A DNA stretch of 13,587 nucleotides from positions 1 through 13,587 of the forward strand of contig SYBY01000428.1 of the NCBI GenBank assembly GCA_005788585.1, written 5' to 3'. The stretch is from Actinomycetota bacterium. GTDB taxonomy: Bacteria; Actinomycetota; Thermoleophilia; Solirubrobacterales; Solirubrobacteraceae. Below are positions 7,946 through 13,587 of this stretch, in pieces (position 1 is the stretch's first letter; the number at the start of each line of letters is the position of its first letter). The notes beneath the pieces were generated by a model. That model saw only the letters and a list, made by a program, of their open reading frames with translations, made no database searches and had not been told where the DNA came from. The position numbers and the translations under genes are program-made.

Positions 7946-8863
7946 ATGCGACGCACGGTGATCGTGGCCTTGGGCGTGGTGGCGCTCCTGCTGGTGCCGG
8001 GCGCCGCGGTGGGGGCGGGGCTTCCCGTGACCTACAAGATGCCCTCCGGCACGCCGGCGGATCCTGACGGCCCACCCGCGGGCGCCAACGACTGGGGGTG
8101 CCGGCCGAGTGCGGCGCATCCCCGGCCCGTGATCCTCGTTCCCTCGACGGCGAACACCATGGCCGTGAACTGGGCCACGCTCTCGCCCCTGCTGAAGAAC
8201 GAGGGCTACTGCGTCTTCTCGCTGAACTACGGCGCGTTTCGCTCCCCGCTCGGGCTGCGGTACTACGGCGGGCAGCCGATCGAGTCGTCGGCGGCTGAGC
8301 TGGGTGCCTTCGTCGAGCGTGTCCTCGCGGCGACCGGCGCGCCGCAGGCCGACCTCGTCGGCCACTCGCAGGGCGGGATCCTCGCGGAGTACTACGTCAA
8401 GTTCCTCGGCGGGGCCCCGCGGGTGAAGACGATCGTGGGGCTGGCGTCGCCGACGAAGGGCGGCACGCTCAACGGGCTGCTCGACGCGGCCGAGAACCTG
8501 CGTCGGCGATCACCGCAGATCGGCAACGCATTGTTCGCGCTGGTGGAGGACAACGCGCCGTCGATGATGCAGCTGCGCATCGGTTCGCCGTTCATCGTGA
8601 GGCTCGGCTCGGTGCCGGAGCCGCAGGGCATCGCGTACACGAAGATCGCGTCGCGCTATGACCCCGTCGCGACGCCCTACCGCAACGTCTTCATCGACGG
8701 TGCGAACAACGTGCTCGTCCAGCAACGCTGCCGCCTGGACTTCGCCGACCACGGTGCGCTGGCGTTCGACCGGATCGCGCTGCGCGAGGTGCGCAACGCG
8801 CTGGACCCGGCGACCGCGGGGCGGATCGGCTGCGTGCTCGTCCTGCCGTTCGTCGGCGGGTGA
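7946..8863 (+). CDS. Secreted class-2-type lipase/esterase (alpha/beta hydrolase)
   Basis: A 305-residue exported alpha/beta hydrolase. Residues 1-24 form a Sec-type signal peptide (MRRT, a hydrophobic core, then an Ala/Gly cleavage region). The segment RPVILVPSTANTMAVNWATL, followed by YCVFSLNYG, matches the Lipase_2 family of actinobacterial triacylglycerol lipases. The catalytic triad can be read as Ser141 in GHSQGG, Asp239 in SRYDPVATPY and His269 in DHGALAF. Cys52 and Cys89, and the later cysteines in QRCRL and RIGCV, may form disulfides, which suits an extracellular enzyme. One oddity is that the usual HG after the first strand (VHGT) is PST here, so the oxyanion region differs. It starts 41 bases after the kinase stop with its own predicted promoter. 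Whether it acts on fats, polyesters or both cannot be seen. Confidence 0.88.
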   Translation: MRRTVIVALGVVALLLVPGAAVGAGLPVTYKMPSGTPADPDGPPAGANDWGCRPSAAHPRPVILVPSTANTMAVNWATLSPLLKNEGYCVFSLNYGAFRSPLGLRYYGGQPIESSAAELGAFVERVLAATGAPQADLVGHSQGGILAEYYVKFLGGAPRVKTIVGLASPTKGGTLNGLLDAAENLRRRSPQIGNALFALVEDNAPSMMQLRIGSPFIVRLGSVPEPQGIAYTKIASRYDPVATPYRNVFIDGANNVLVQQRCRLDFADHGALAFDRIALREVRNALDPATAGRIGCVLVLPFVGG

Positions 8864-8866
8864 GCG

Positions 8867-8895
8867 CGGTGGTGGCCCCTGGGCGGCCACCACCG
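8867..8895. terminator. Hairpin between convergent lipase and cutinase genes
   Basis: A perfect 11-bp stem (CGGTGGTGGCC at 8867-8877 and GGCCACCACCG at 8885-8895) with a 7-base loop starts 3 bases after the lipase stop and ends 20 bases before the cutinase stop. It can form in either transcript. There is no U tract on either side, which is common in high-GC actinobacteria. Confidence 0.7.
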
Positions 8896-8915
8896 GCGTC
8901 AGGGATCCGGGTGGA

Positions 8916-10412
8916 TCAGGAGACGATGATCCGCCCGAACGGGTTCTGCACCGCCTTGACCGCGGCGCACGTCATCCGAACGCTGATCGGCGAGCCGCCC
9001 GCGCCCGGGGTCGTCCCCCGGAGCGTCGCCGTGTAGGTGCCGAAGCGCAGGTCGACGGTGCCGACGTTGGCCGTGTTGAACGTGACGCTCGACGTGCTGG
9101 TGAACGCCGAGGTCCACGGCTGGCCGGCCTGCAGTGCCACCGAGCCGCCGGAGGTGCCGGTGGCCAGCCGCTGGGACGCCGTGGCCCCGGAGCTGATCAT
9201 CGCCAGCGAGTTCAGCGTCGCCTCCGCGCTCGTGGAGTTCGCGAGGAGCGTCGCCCGGACGGTGTTGGCGTCCGCGGCGTCGAAGGCCAGCGACGTGGAG
9301 ATGCCGCTGACCGTCGAGGTCGTCGTCCCCTGGGACAGCCGGACGCGGTCGTTGACCGTGGCCTTGACGCGAATCGTGCCGTCGATCTGCGTGCCGACGA
9401 GACCGGGGTACGTCGTGTGCTGGCTCACCGTGCAGGAGACGGGAATGGTCTTGTCCACGCGGTTGCGGAGCTGCCCGACGACGAACTGCGCGAGGTTGCG
9501 GTGCGCGGGGATGTCCCCCGCGTAGTGCAGGTGCTCCCACAGGCCGCCGCTGCCGGCCTGGCAGATCGGGTCGTTCCACAGGCAGTAGCTGCGGACCTTG
9601 CCGAAGTGCGTCTGCTCGAGTGCGTGCTCGTTGCGCATGCTGAACCCGACCGAGCCCTGGACGAAGGAGCCCGCGTGCTTGCCGCGGTTGGTGTCGTCCG
9701 GCAGGCCGTGCTGGTAGTTGTCCGGCCAGCTGATCAGGGGCCCGGCGGTCATGACGTTCAGCGCGTTGGTCGCCGAGCCGGGGATGGTCTCGGGGCTGCG
9801 GAACCCGGGGTCGGCGAACATGGCGACCGCCACGACCTTCGCCTTCTCTGCGGTGGTGAGTTCGGGGTTGTGCTGTTCCTGCTGGTAGAAGATCCGGTCG
9901 GCGTTGGCGGTGATCGCGTTGGCGACGACGAGGGAGCCCTGCGAGAACCCGAGGTAGACGAAGCGCTTGTCCGGGCAGCGCGTGATCTGCGCCCGCGTGT
10001 AGTTGACGAGGCCGGTGGTGCCGGACCGTACGCTCAGCTTGAAGTCCTTGTACGCCCCGAACGGATTGAACGGGTCCGGGATGGTGGCCGGGTAGCTGAT
10101 GTCCGTACGGACGATCTGGCCGAGCTTGCCGGGCTGCGCGACGCCGGGCACCATCGCGGTGGAACCGTCCGTCGGGTTCGTCATCTCCTGCTTGATCAGG
10201 CCGTAGACGCCGGTGGGGTTGTTGCGATCGGTGGACCCGTCGAGGTTGAGGCTCGAACCCGAGGGCTCGGAGGTGCCGCGCACGACCACGACGTCGACGT
10301 CCGCGCAGGTGCCCGCGATCTCATCTGGCGAGGCGACGGCGGGAGGGGCGAAGGAGACGAGCAGCGTCAGCGAGCTCGCGGCGAGCAGGCTCGCGCTCCG
10401 GAATCTGGACAT
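8916..10412 (-). CDS. Secreted cutinase-family hydrolase with extra C-terminal domain
   Basis: A 498-residue exported protein. The ATG at 10412 has AGGAG a few bases upstream and starts a clear signal peptide (about 1-28, ending PPAVAS); an upstream in-frame start at 10460 is less likely. The cutinase fold begins CADVDVVVVRGTSEPSG. Ser157 sits in LGFSQGS, Asp281 in NDPIC and His294 in EHLHY, matching the Ser/Asp/His order of cutinases and mycobacterial Culp proteins, which cleave cutin, lipid esters or polyesters outside the cell. Normal cutinases are about 200-300 residues. Here the catalytic part ends near 320, and a Ser/Thr/Ala-rich, beta-looking domain of about 150 residues follows. It starts with SCTVSQ and ends with RMTCAAV, so one Cys lies at each edge. 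That domain was not identified. The gene converges on the lipase. Confidence 0.88.
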   Translation of the reverse strand: MSRFRSASLLAASSLTLLVSFAPPAVASPDEIAGTCADVDVVVVRGTSEPSGSSLNLDGSTDRNNPTGVYGLIKQEMTNPTDGSTAMVPGVAQPGKLGQIVRTDISYPATIPDPFNPFGAYKDFKLSVRSGTTGLVNYTRAQITRCPDKRFVYLGFSQGSLVVANAITANADRIFYQQEQHNPELTTAEKAKVVAVAMFADPGFRSPETIPGSATNALNVMTAGPLISWPDNYQHGLPDDTNRGKHAGSFVQGSVGFSMRNEHALEQTHFGKVRSYCLWNDPICQAGSGGLWEHLHYAGDIPAHRNLAQFVVGQLRNRVDKTIPVSCTVSQHTTYPGLVGTQIDGTIRVKATVNDRVRLSQGTTTSTVSGISTSLAFDAADANTVRATLLANSTSAEATLNSLAMISSGATASQRLATGTSGGSVALQAGQPWTSAFTSTSSVTFNTANVGTVDLRFGTYTATLRGTTPGAGGSPISVRMTCAAVKAVQNPFGRIIVS

Positions 10413-10561
10413 GTCTCTCCTGGCGGCAGCTGGACAGGACGTGAGGGCGAGCCGCGGCACCCCGCCGCGCGATTGTGACGGACCGGTCGGTGAATGAGAT
10501 TCAATCCGGCGGTGTGGGACGGCCCGTCCCTCGGGCGCGGCCGGTACGCCACGATGTGGCG
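10413..10561. promoter_or_regulatory. Divergent intergenic region between cutinase and coiled-coil genes
   Basis: This 149-base gap must hold the promoters of both divergent genes. The cutinase side has an AGGAG ribosome site directly before its ATG. A palindrome GACCGGTC lies within TGACGGACCGGTCGGTGA near 10475-10492 and could be an operator, but the flanks are not symmetric. No convincing -35/-10 pair was found on either strand. Confidence 0.3.
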
Positions 10562-11284
10562 ATGGCCGAGGACCCGTACACCGCCGAGCTCGACGCGTTC
10601 GTGGCGTCCCGCAAGGCCCTGGTGGGCGAGTTGCGGGCGACCGGTGACCGCGATGGCGCGAAGGCTGCTGCCGCGCTGCGCAAGCCGAGCGTCGCGGCGT
10701 GGGCGATCAACCAGCTCGTCCACCGTCACGGCGAGCAGGTCGCGGCGTTTCGCGCGGCCGCCGCGCAGGCCCGGAGCGCGCAGGTCGACCTCGCCGGTGG
10801 CGGGGACCGTGACGCGTGGCGGGCCGCGATGGCCGCGGTGCGTGAGGCGCACCGCGCGCTGACGGATGCCGTGGCGGAGCTGGGGGTGAGCGCCGCGGCA
10901 CGGGACGGCGCCGAGGCGACGCTGGCGGCTGCTGCGGCCGACGAGTCCGTGGAGGCCGAGGCCCTGAGCGGCCGGCTCGTGCGCGAGGTCGAGCCGGGAG
11001 GCTTCGGCGGGCTGCTGGCTGCGGACATCCCGACTGTCGCCCGGCCGGAGCAGGCCGAACAGCCCGACGAGGACGACGCCGAGGAACGGGCGGCCGCTGC
11101 GGCCGAACGGGAGCGCGCTGAGGCGCTGGAGGCCGCACGCGAGCGCCTGGCAGCGGCGGAGGATGAGCTGGGGGTGGCCGAGCGCCGGCGCGACGAGGCC
11201 GCCGCGGCGGTGAAGGACGCCCGGCGGGAGGTGGCGGACCTCGAGGACGCGCTCCCGCGCAAGCCCCGCGGTCAGAGGTCGTAG
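10562..11284 (+). CDS. Alanine-rich coiled-coil protein of unknown function
   Basis: A 240-residue protein when started at the ATG at 10562 (MAEDPYTAELDAFVASRKAL). An upstream in-frame start at 10475 would add a Pro/Arg-rich stretch that does not look like protein. The N-terminal part includes ALRKPSVAAWAINQL (about 38-52), a motif remembered from a family of uncharacterised actinobacterial proteins. Residues about 60-145 are Ala-rich helix. A short acidic linker (EQPDEDDAEE, about 167-175) leads into a charged coiled coil (about 176-231) and a basic tail. There is no signal peptide, membrane segment or catalytic motif, so it is probably cytoplasmic and may bind a partner through the coil. 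No ribosome site is visible before the ATG. Function is not assigned. Confidence 0.75.
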   Translation: MAEDPYTAELDAFVASRKALVGELRATGDRDGAKAAAALRKPSVAAWAINQLVHRHGEQVAAFRAAAAQARSAQVDLAGGGDRDAWRAAMAAVREAHRALTDAVAELGVSAAARDGAEATLAAAAADESVEAEALSGRLVREVEPGGFGGLLAADIPTVARPEQAEQPDEDDAEERAAAAAERERAEALEAARERLAAAEDELGVAERRRDEAAAAVKDARREVADLEDALPRKPRGQRS

Positions 11285-11287
11285 CGC

Positions 11288-11303
11288 GGCGACTCCCGTC
11301 GCC
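11288..11303 (+). terminator. Small hairpin after the coiled-coil gene
   Basis: GGCGAC (11288-11293), a TCCC loop and GTCGCC (11298-11303) form a 6-bp stem 3 bases after the stop, followed by CCCTT. It may help end the transcript before the lcp promoter. The stem is short, so this is tentative. Confidence 0.35.
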
Positions 11304-11384
11304 CCCTTGCGGGCGTTGCGGCGGGTCAGGGGCGAGGACATCGCGGCGAGTGACGCGCCGCTGGCCGAGGAACACGGTCCCGGT

Positions 11385-11414
11385 TTGACGGGGGCGACGG
11401 CGGTCGGGTAAGGT
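11385..11414 (+). promoter_or_regulatory. Predicted promoter of the lcp-like gene
   Basis: TTGACG (11385-11390) matches five of six bases of a -35 box. An 18-base spacer leads to TAAGGT (11409-11414), a TAnnnT -10 box. The expected start is near 11421, inside the paired palindromes that follow. This leaves a leader of about 100 bases before the gene. Confidence 0.6.
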
Positions 11415-11415
11415 C

Positions 11416-11443
11416 GTAACGCCTGTTACGTAACACTCGTTAC
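11416..11443. promoter_or_regulatory. Two abutting GTAAC-N4-GTTAC palindromes, likely TetR operator
   Basis: Two 14-base palindromes touch end to end: GTAACGCCTGTTAC (11416-11429) and GTAACACTCGTTAC (11430-11443). Their arms are identical and only the 4-base centres differ. Together with one more C and G outside they make a 30-base near-palindrome with 13 of 15 positions paired. The pair begins just after the -10 box and covers the expected transcript start, the usual place for a repressor. TetR-family dimers bind such sites, sometimes two dimers side by side. The TetR gene at the other end of lcp is the obvious candidate. The same sequence was not noticed before the tetR gene itself. Confidence 0.75.
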
Positions 11444-11522
11444 GGAGGGCGGAGCGGAGAGAGATCGCGGGCGCCTGCCCGGGCCCCTGGGTGCATGTCC
11501 TCGAGGAGAGATGGGAGACGTG

Positions 11523-12779
11523 ATGGAGCAGACGGACATCAACGCGGTGATGAGCAGGCGCAGGCTCATCGGTGCGGGCGTGGCGCTCGGCGCCGGCGCG
11601 GCGCTGCCGAAGTGGACCTGGGCCGCGGCGCAGTCCGTGGCCGGGGTCGGCGGGGTCGGCGTCCCGCCCTGGGAGGTCTGGGACGCCGAGGCCGATCCGG
11701 TCATCGCCGCCGTGATCGATCGCGGCGAGGCGCCCATGGTCAACGCGCTGCTGCGACAGTGGACGCAGAACGGCCAGCCCCTTCCCGACGGACTGCCCGC
11801 CGACCTGCGCGAGTTCATGGAGCACGCGCGCCGGCTGCCTGCGTGGGCGGACATCGACAAGCTCAAGTGGGCGGTCGACTTCAACAAGCGGCGCGGGGTC
11901 TATCTCGGTGTCGCCTATGGCTTCGTCAGCGGCATGATGAGCACGGTCATCCCCCACGAGGCGCGAGCGGTCTACTACTCCAAGGGGGGCGGTGACATGA
12001 AGGACCGCATCTCCAAGACCGCCAAGCTCGGCTACGACATCGGCTCGGAGCGTGCCTTCCACTCGCCCCACGGCGAGATGATCGTCACGTGCGTGAAGAC
12101 GCGGATGGCGCACGCGGGCGTGAGGCACCTGCTCCCGCAGTCGCCGCACTGGCGCCATGGCGCCACGGAGGCCGGCGGCATCCCCATCAGCCAGCGCGAC
12201 ATCCTCGTCACCTGGCACAGCCTCCCGACCTCGGTCATGCGGTCGTTTCGCAAGTGGGGTGTGCGCACGCCGCCTCGGGACGCCGACGCGTTCCTGCACT
12301 CCTGGCAGGTGGCCGCGCACATGCTCGGCGTCCGTGACGAGTACATCCCTGCGACCTGGAGCGCCGCCGAGACGCAGGCGCAGCAGATCCTCGACCCCGT
12401 GCTCGCACCCACACCGGAGGGCAAGAAGCTCGCCCGCATGCTGGTGAATCTCGCCGCCGAGGTCGATCGCGGCCACATCAGCCGTCCCCTGCTCGAGTCG
12501 CTGACCCGGACGTTCCTGGGCCCGAAGATCGCCGGCTGGCTGGAGATCCCCCGCCACCCGTGGCAGGACGAGCTGCTGGCGGCCGCGTGGCCGTTCTACG
12601 TCGGGGTCCAGGAGGGCACCCTCTGGCTCGCGCCCCGCTACGCGAAGCAGTTCTGGAACTTCTTCGCCGAGGTCCTGCGCCAGGGCGCGCTGTGGTACCT
12701 CGGGGAGGGCAAGCGGCTCTACATCGAGATCCCGGTGATGAACAACCCGAACTACCTGAACGCCCCGCCGCCCGCGTGA
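11523..12779 (+). CDS. lcp: Latex-clearing protein (Lcp) homologue, haem rubber oxygenase
   Basis: A 418-residue protein, started at the ATG at 11523 because GGGAG lies five bases upstream; an ATG at 11511 is only two bases from its GAGGAG. The N-terminus has a twin-arginine signal (SRRRLIGAG, then a hydrophobic stretch and Ala-rich cleavage region), so it should be exported folded. The body matches the DUF2236/Lcp family: R162-x-x-K165-T166 in DRISKT, R194-x-x-H197 in TRMAHAG, His232 in VTWHSLP and His259 in FLHSW. From memory, Streptomyces LcpK30 has its haem-pocket residues R164, K167, T168, R195, H198, H232 and H259 in the same order and spacing. Lcp is a b-type cytochrome dioxygenase that cuts cis-1,4-polyisoprene outside the cell. 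A different substrate is possible, since DUF2236 relatives are diverse. Confidence 0.88.
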   Translation: MEQTDINAVMSRRRLIGAGVALGAGAALPKWTWAAAQSVAGVGGVGVPPWEVWDAEADPVIAAVIDRGEAPMVNALLRQWTQNGQPLPDGLPADLREFMEHARRLPAWADIDKLKWAVDFNKRRGVYLGVAYGFVSGMMSTVIPHEARAVYYSKGGGDMKDRISKTAKLGYDIGSERAFHSPHGEMIVTCVKTRMAHAGVRHLLPQSPHWRHGATEAGGIPISQRDILVTWHSLPTSVMRSFRKWGVRTPPRDADAFLHSWQVAAHMLGVRDEYIPATWSAAETQAQQILDPVLAPTPEGKKLARMLVNLAAEVDRGHISRPLLESLTRTFLGPKIAGWLEIPRHPWQDELLAAAWPFYVGVQEGTLWLAPRYAKQFWNFFAEVLRQGALWYLGEGKRLYIEIPVMNNPNYLNAPPPA

Positions 12780-12794
12780 CCCGAACGAACCTCG

Positions 12795-12817
12795 GCCGCC
12801 CGCGCCGCGCGGGCGGC
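12795..12817. terminator. Hairpin between convergent lcp and tetR genes
   Basis: GCCGCCCGCG (12795-12804), a 3-base loop and CGCGGGCGGC (12808-12817) form a perfect 10-bp GC stem, 15 bases after the lcp stop and 5 bases before the tetR stop. It can end both transcripts. No U tract is present. Confidence 0.65.
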
Positions 12818-12822
12818 AGGGG

Positions 12823-13437
12823 TCAGTCGTCGCGAAGCGGCTGCGGATCTCCGAGCCACGCCAGTTCGTCGGCGAGCATGCGGGTGGCGAGCTCCTGGGC
12901 GCGTTCGGGACGCTCGACGCCGGCCAGCAGGCCGATGCCCGCCAGCAGGGTGACGAGGCGGTCGGCGCGATACTCGACATCGACCTCGGCGTGCAGCTGC
13001 TCCTCCTCCTGGGCCTCCGCGAGCAACCCCGCGAGCATGCCGCGCAGGGCCACCCATCCCTCGCGGTAGCGCGCAGAGAGGCTGTCGCCGTTGGCGGCGT
13101 CGCTCCAGACCGCGGCCCACACGCGCCACTCCTGGCGCCGTTCGGCATCGACGGGGAGCATCGCCTCGGCGGCGCGGTGCAGCCGGTCCAGCGCCGGGGT
13201 GTCCGACGCGATCGCCTGCGCCACCCGCCGTCCCGCGGCGGCGTTCGTGGCGTCGAGCATGGCCTCCATGACCTGCTGCTTGCCCTCGAAGTAGTGCGTG
13301 ACGAACCCGGTGGTGACGCCGGCCTCGGCCGCGATCACGCGCATGCTCGCGCCGCTGATCCCTCGCGTCGCCACCGCGCGCGTGGCGGCCTCGACGATGC
13401 GCTGTCGCGCCGTGGGGTCTCGGACGGTCCTTGCCAA
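12823..13437 (-). CDS. TetR-family transcriptional regulator
   Basis: A 204-residue TetR-type regulator if started at the TTG at 13437. The frame stays open upstream into the tRNA gene, but the extra residues would be read from the terminator and tRNA, so they are not real. The DNA-binding region is ARQRIVEAATRAVATRGISG, then SMRVIAAEAGVTTGFVTHYF, then EGKQQVM (about residues 10-56), with the helix-turn-helix at about 27-50. The rest is a divergent ligand-binding helical domain. TATCGT (13453-13448, minus strand) with TCGACC 18 bases further upstream could be its promoter, giving a very short leader. It converges on lcp, and TetR regulators are known to control lcp in other actinobacteria (Gordonia LcpR, from memory). 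It is the likely binder of the paired palindromes at 11416-11443; the inducer is unknown. Confidence 0.85.
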   Translation of the reverse strand: MARTVRDPTARQRIVEAATRAVATRGISGASMRVIAAEAGVTTGFVTHYFEGKQQVMEAMLDATNAAAGRRVAQAIASDTPALDRLHRAAEAMLPVDAERRQEWRVWAAVWSDAANGDSLSARYREGWVALRGMLAGLLAEAQEEEQLHAEVDVEYRADRLVTLLAGIGLLAGVERPERAQELATRMLADELAWLGDPQPLRDD

Positions 13438-13447
13438 GCCGGGCCAG

Positions 13448-13477
13448 ACGATACGGGAGCGGCGGTGGGGTGGTCGA
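13448..13477 (-). promoter_or_regulatory. Possible promoter of the tetR gene
   Basis: On the minus strand TCGACC (13477-13472), an 18-base spacer and TATCGT (13453-13448) form a -35/-10 pair. The start would fall a few bases before the TTG at 13437. It lies just beyond the tRNA terminator, so tetR probably has its own promoter. Confidence 0.4.
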
Positions 13478-13482
13478 GAACG

Positions 13483-13512
13483 CGAAAGCCCCCGAGGTGT
13501 CGGGGGCTTTCG
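13483..13512 (-). terminator. Strong intrinsic terminator after tRNA-Leu
   Basis: CGAAAGCCCCCGA (13483-13495) and TCGGGGGCTTTCG (13500-13512) are perfect 13-base inverted repeats with a 4-base loop. On the minus strand the hairpin begins 6 bases after the tRNA and ends with GGGGGCTTTCG, a common actinobacterial tRNA terminator form. It separates the tRNA from tetR. Confidence 0.88.
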
Positions 13513-13518
13513 TCCGCA

Positions 13519-13587
<69 letters not shown>

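Noticed and set aside
4455..8075. Open frame of 1206 codons on the minus strand
   Set aside because: It lies antisense to the LysR, kinase and lipase genes, has Arg/Asp/Gly/His-rich low-complexity composition and shows no domain. It is a high-GC shadow frame.
8658..10478. Open frame of 606 codons on the plus strand
   Set aside because: It is antisense to the well-supported cutinase gene and its composition is typical of a shadow frame.
10475..10492. GACCGGTC palindrome in the cutinase/coiled-coil gap as an operator
   Set aside because: Only eight bases are symmetric and no promoter elements could be placed confidently around it, so it is mentioned only within the intergenic entry.
10707..13148. 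Open frame of 813 codons on the minus strand
   Set aside because: It runs antisense to the coiled-coil and lcp genes and across part of tetR in another frame, with Arg/Pro-rich sequence and no recognisable fold.

Overview
The window is very GC-rich DNA with strong third-position G/C bias, GTG and TTG starts and leaderless-type promoters. It is almost certainly from an actinobacterium. The small GNAT-like protein, the alanine-rich AAWAINQL-type coiled-coil protein and the secG-like end suggest a soil lineage such as Thermoleophilia/Solirubrobacterales, but that placement is from recollection of family distribution only. No mobile element, CRISPR array, phage gene or origin was seen.

Layout. 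Bases 1-138 hold the 3' end of a secG-like gene (+). Bases 146-4362 are a four-gene minus-strand unit: a small GNAT-like protein, then a maleylacetate-reductase-like iron alcohol dehydrogenase, then TldD, then TldE/PmbA. The last three are joined by two 4-bp GTGA overlaps. A LysR regulator (4458-5393, +) diverges from this unit, and the two promoters lie back to back in the 95-bp gap. A large membrane sensor kinase (CHASE3-like, HAMP, GAF, PAS, HisKA, HATPase) follows at 5511-7904 with no response regulator beside it.

Bases 7946-12779 carry three exported enzymes: a class-2-type lipase (7946-8863, +), a cutinase-family hydrolase with an extra C-terminal domain (8916-10412, -, convergent with the lipase), and a Tat-type homologue of the latex-clearing protein Lcp, a haem rubber oxygenase (11523-12779, +). 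A coiled-coil protein of unknown role (10562-11284, +) lies between the cutinase and lcp. A TetR regulator (12823-13437, -) converges on lcp. The window ends inside tRNA-Leu(GAG) on the minus strand, followed by a strong hairpin terminator.

How they may work together. The clearest regulatory signal is upstream of lcp: a promoter followed at once by two abutting GTAAC-N4-GTTAC palindromes, a good candidate for repression by the nearby TetR. Lipase, cutinase and Lcp together look like a small set of exported enzymes for hydrophobic polymers and esters (plant latex, cutin, lipids). The LysR/GNAT/iron-ADH/TldD/TldE block is a less familiar combination: an aromatic-catabolism-type reductase translationally coupled to a peptide-processing metalloprotease pair.
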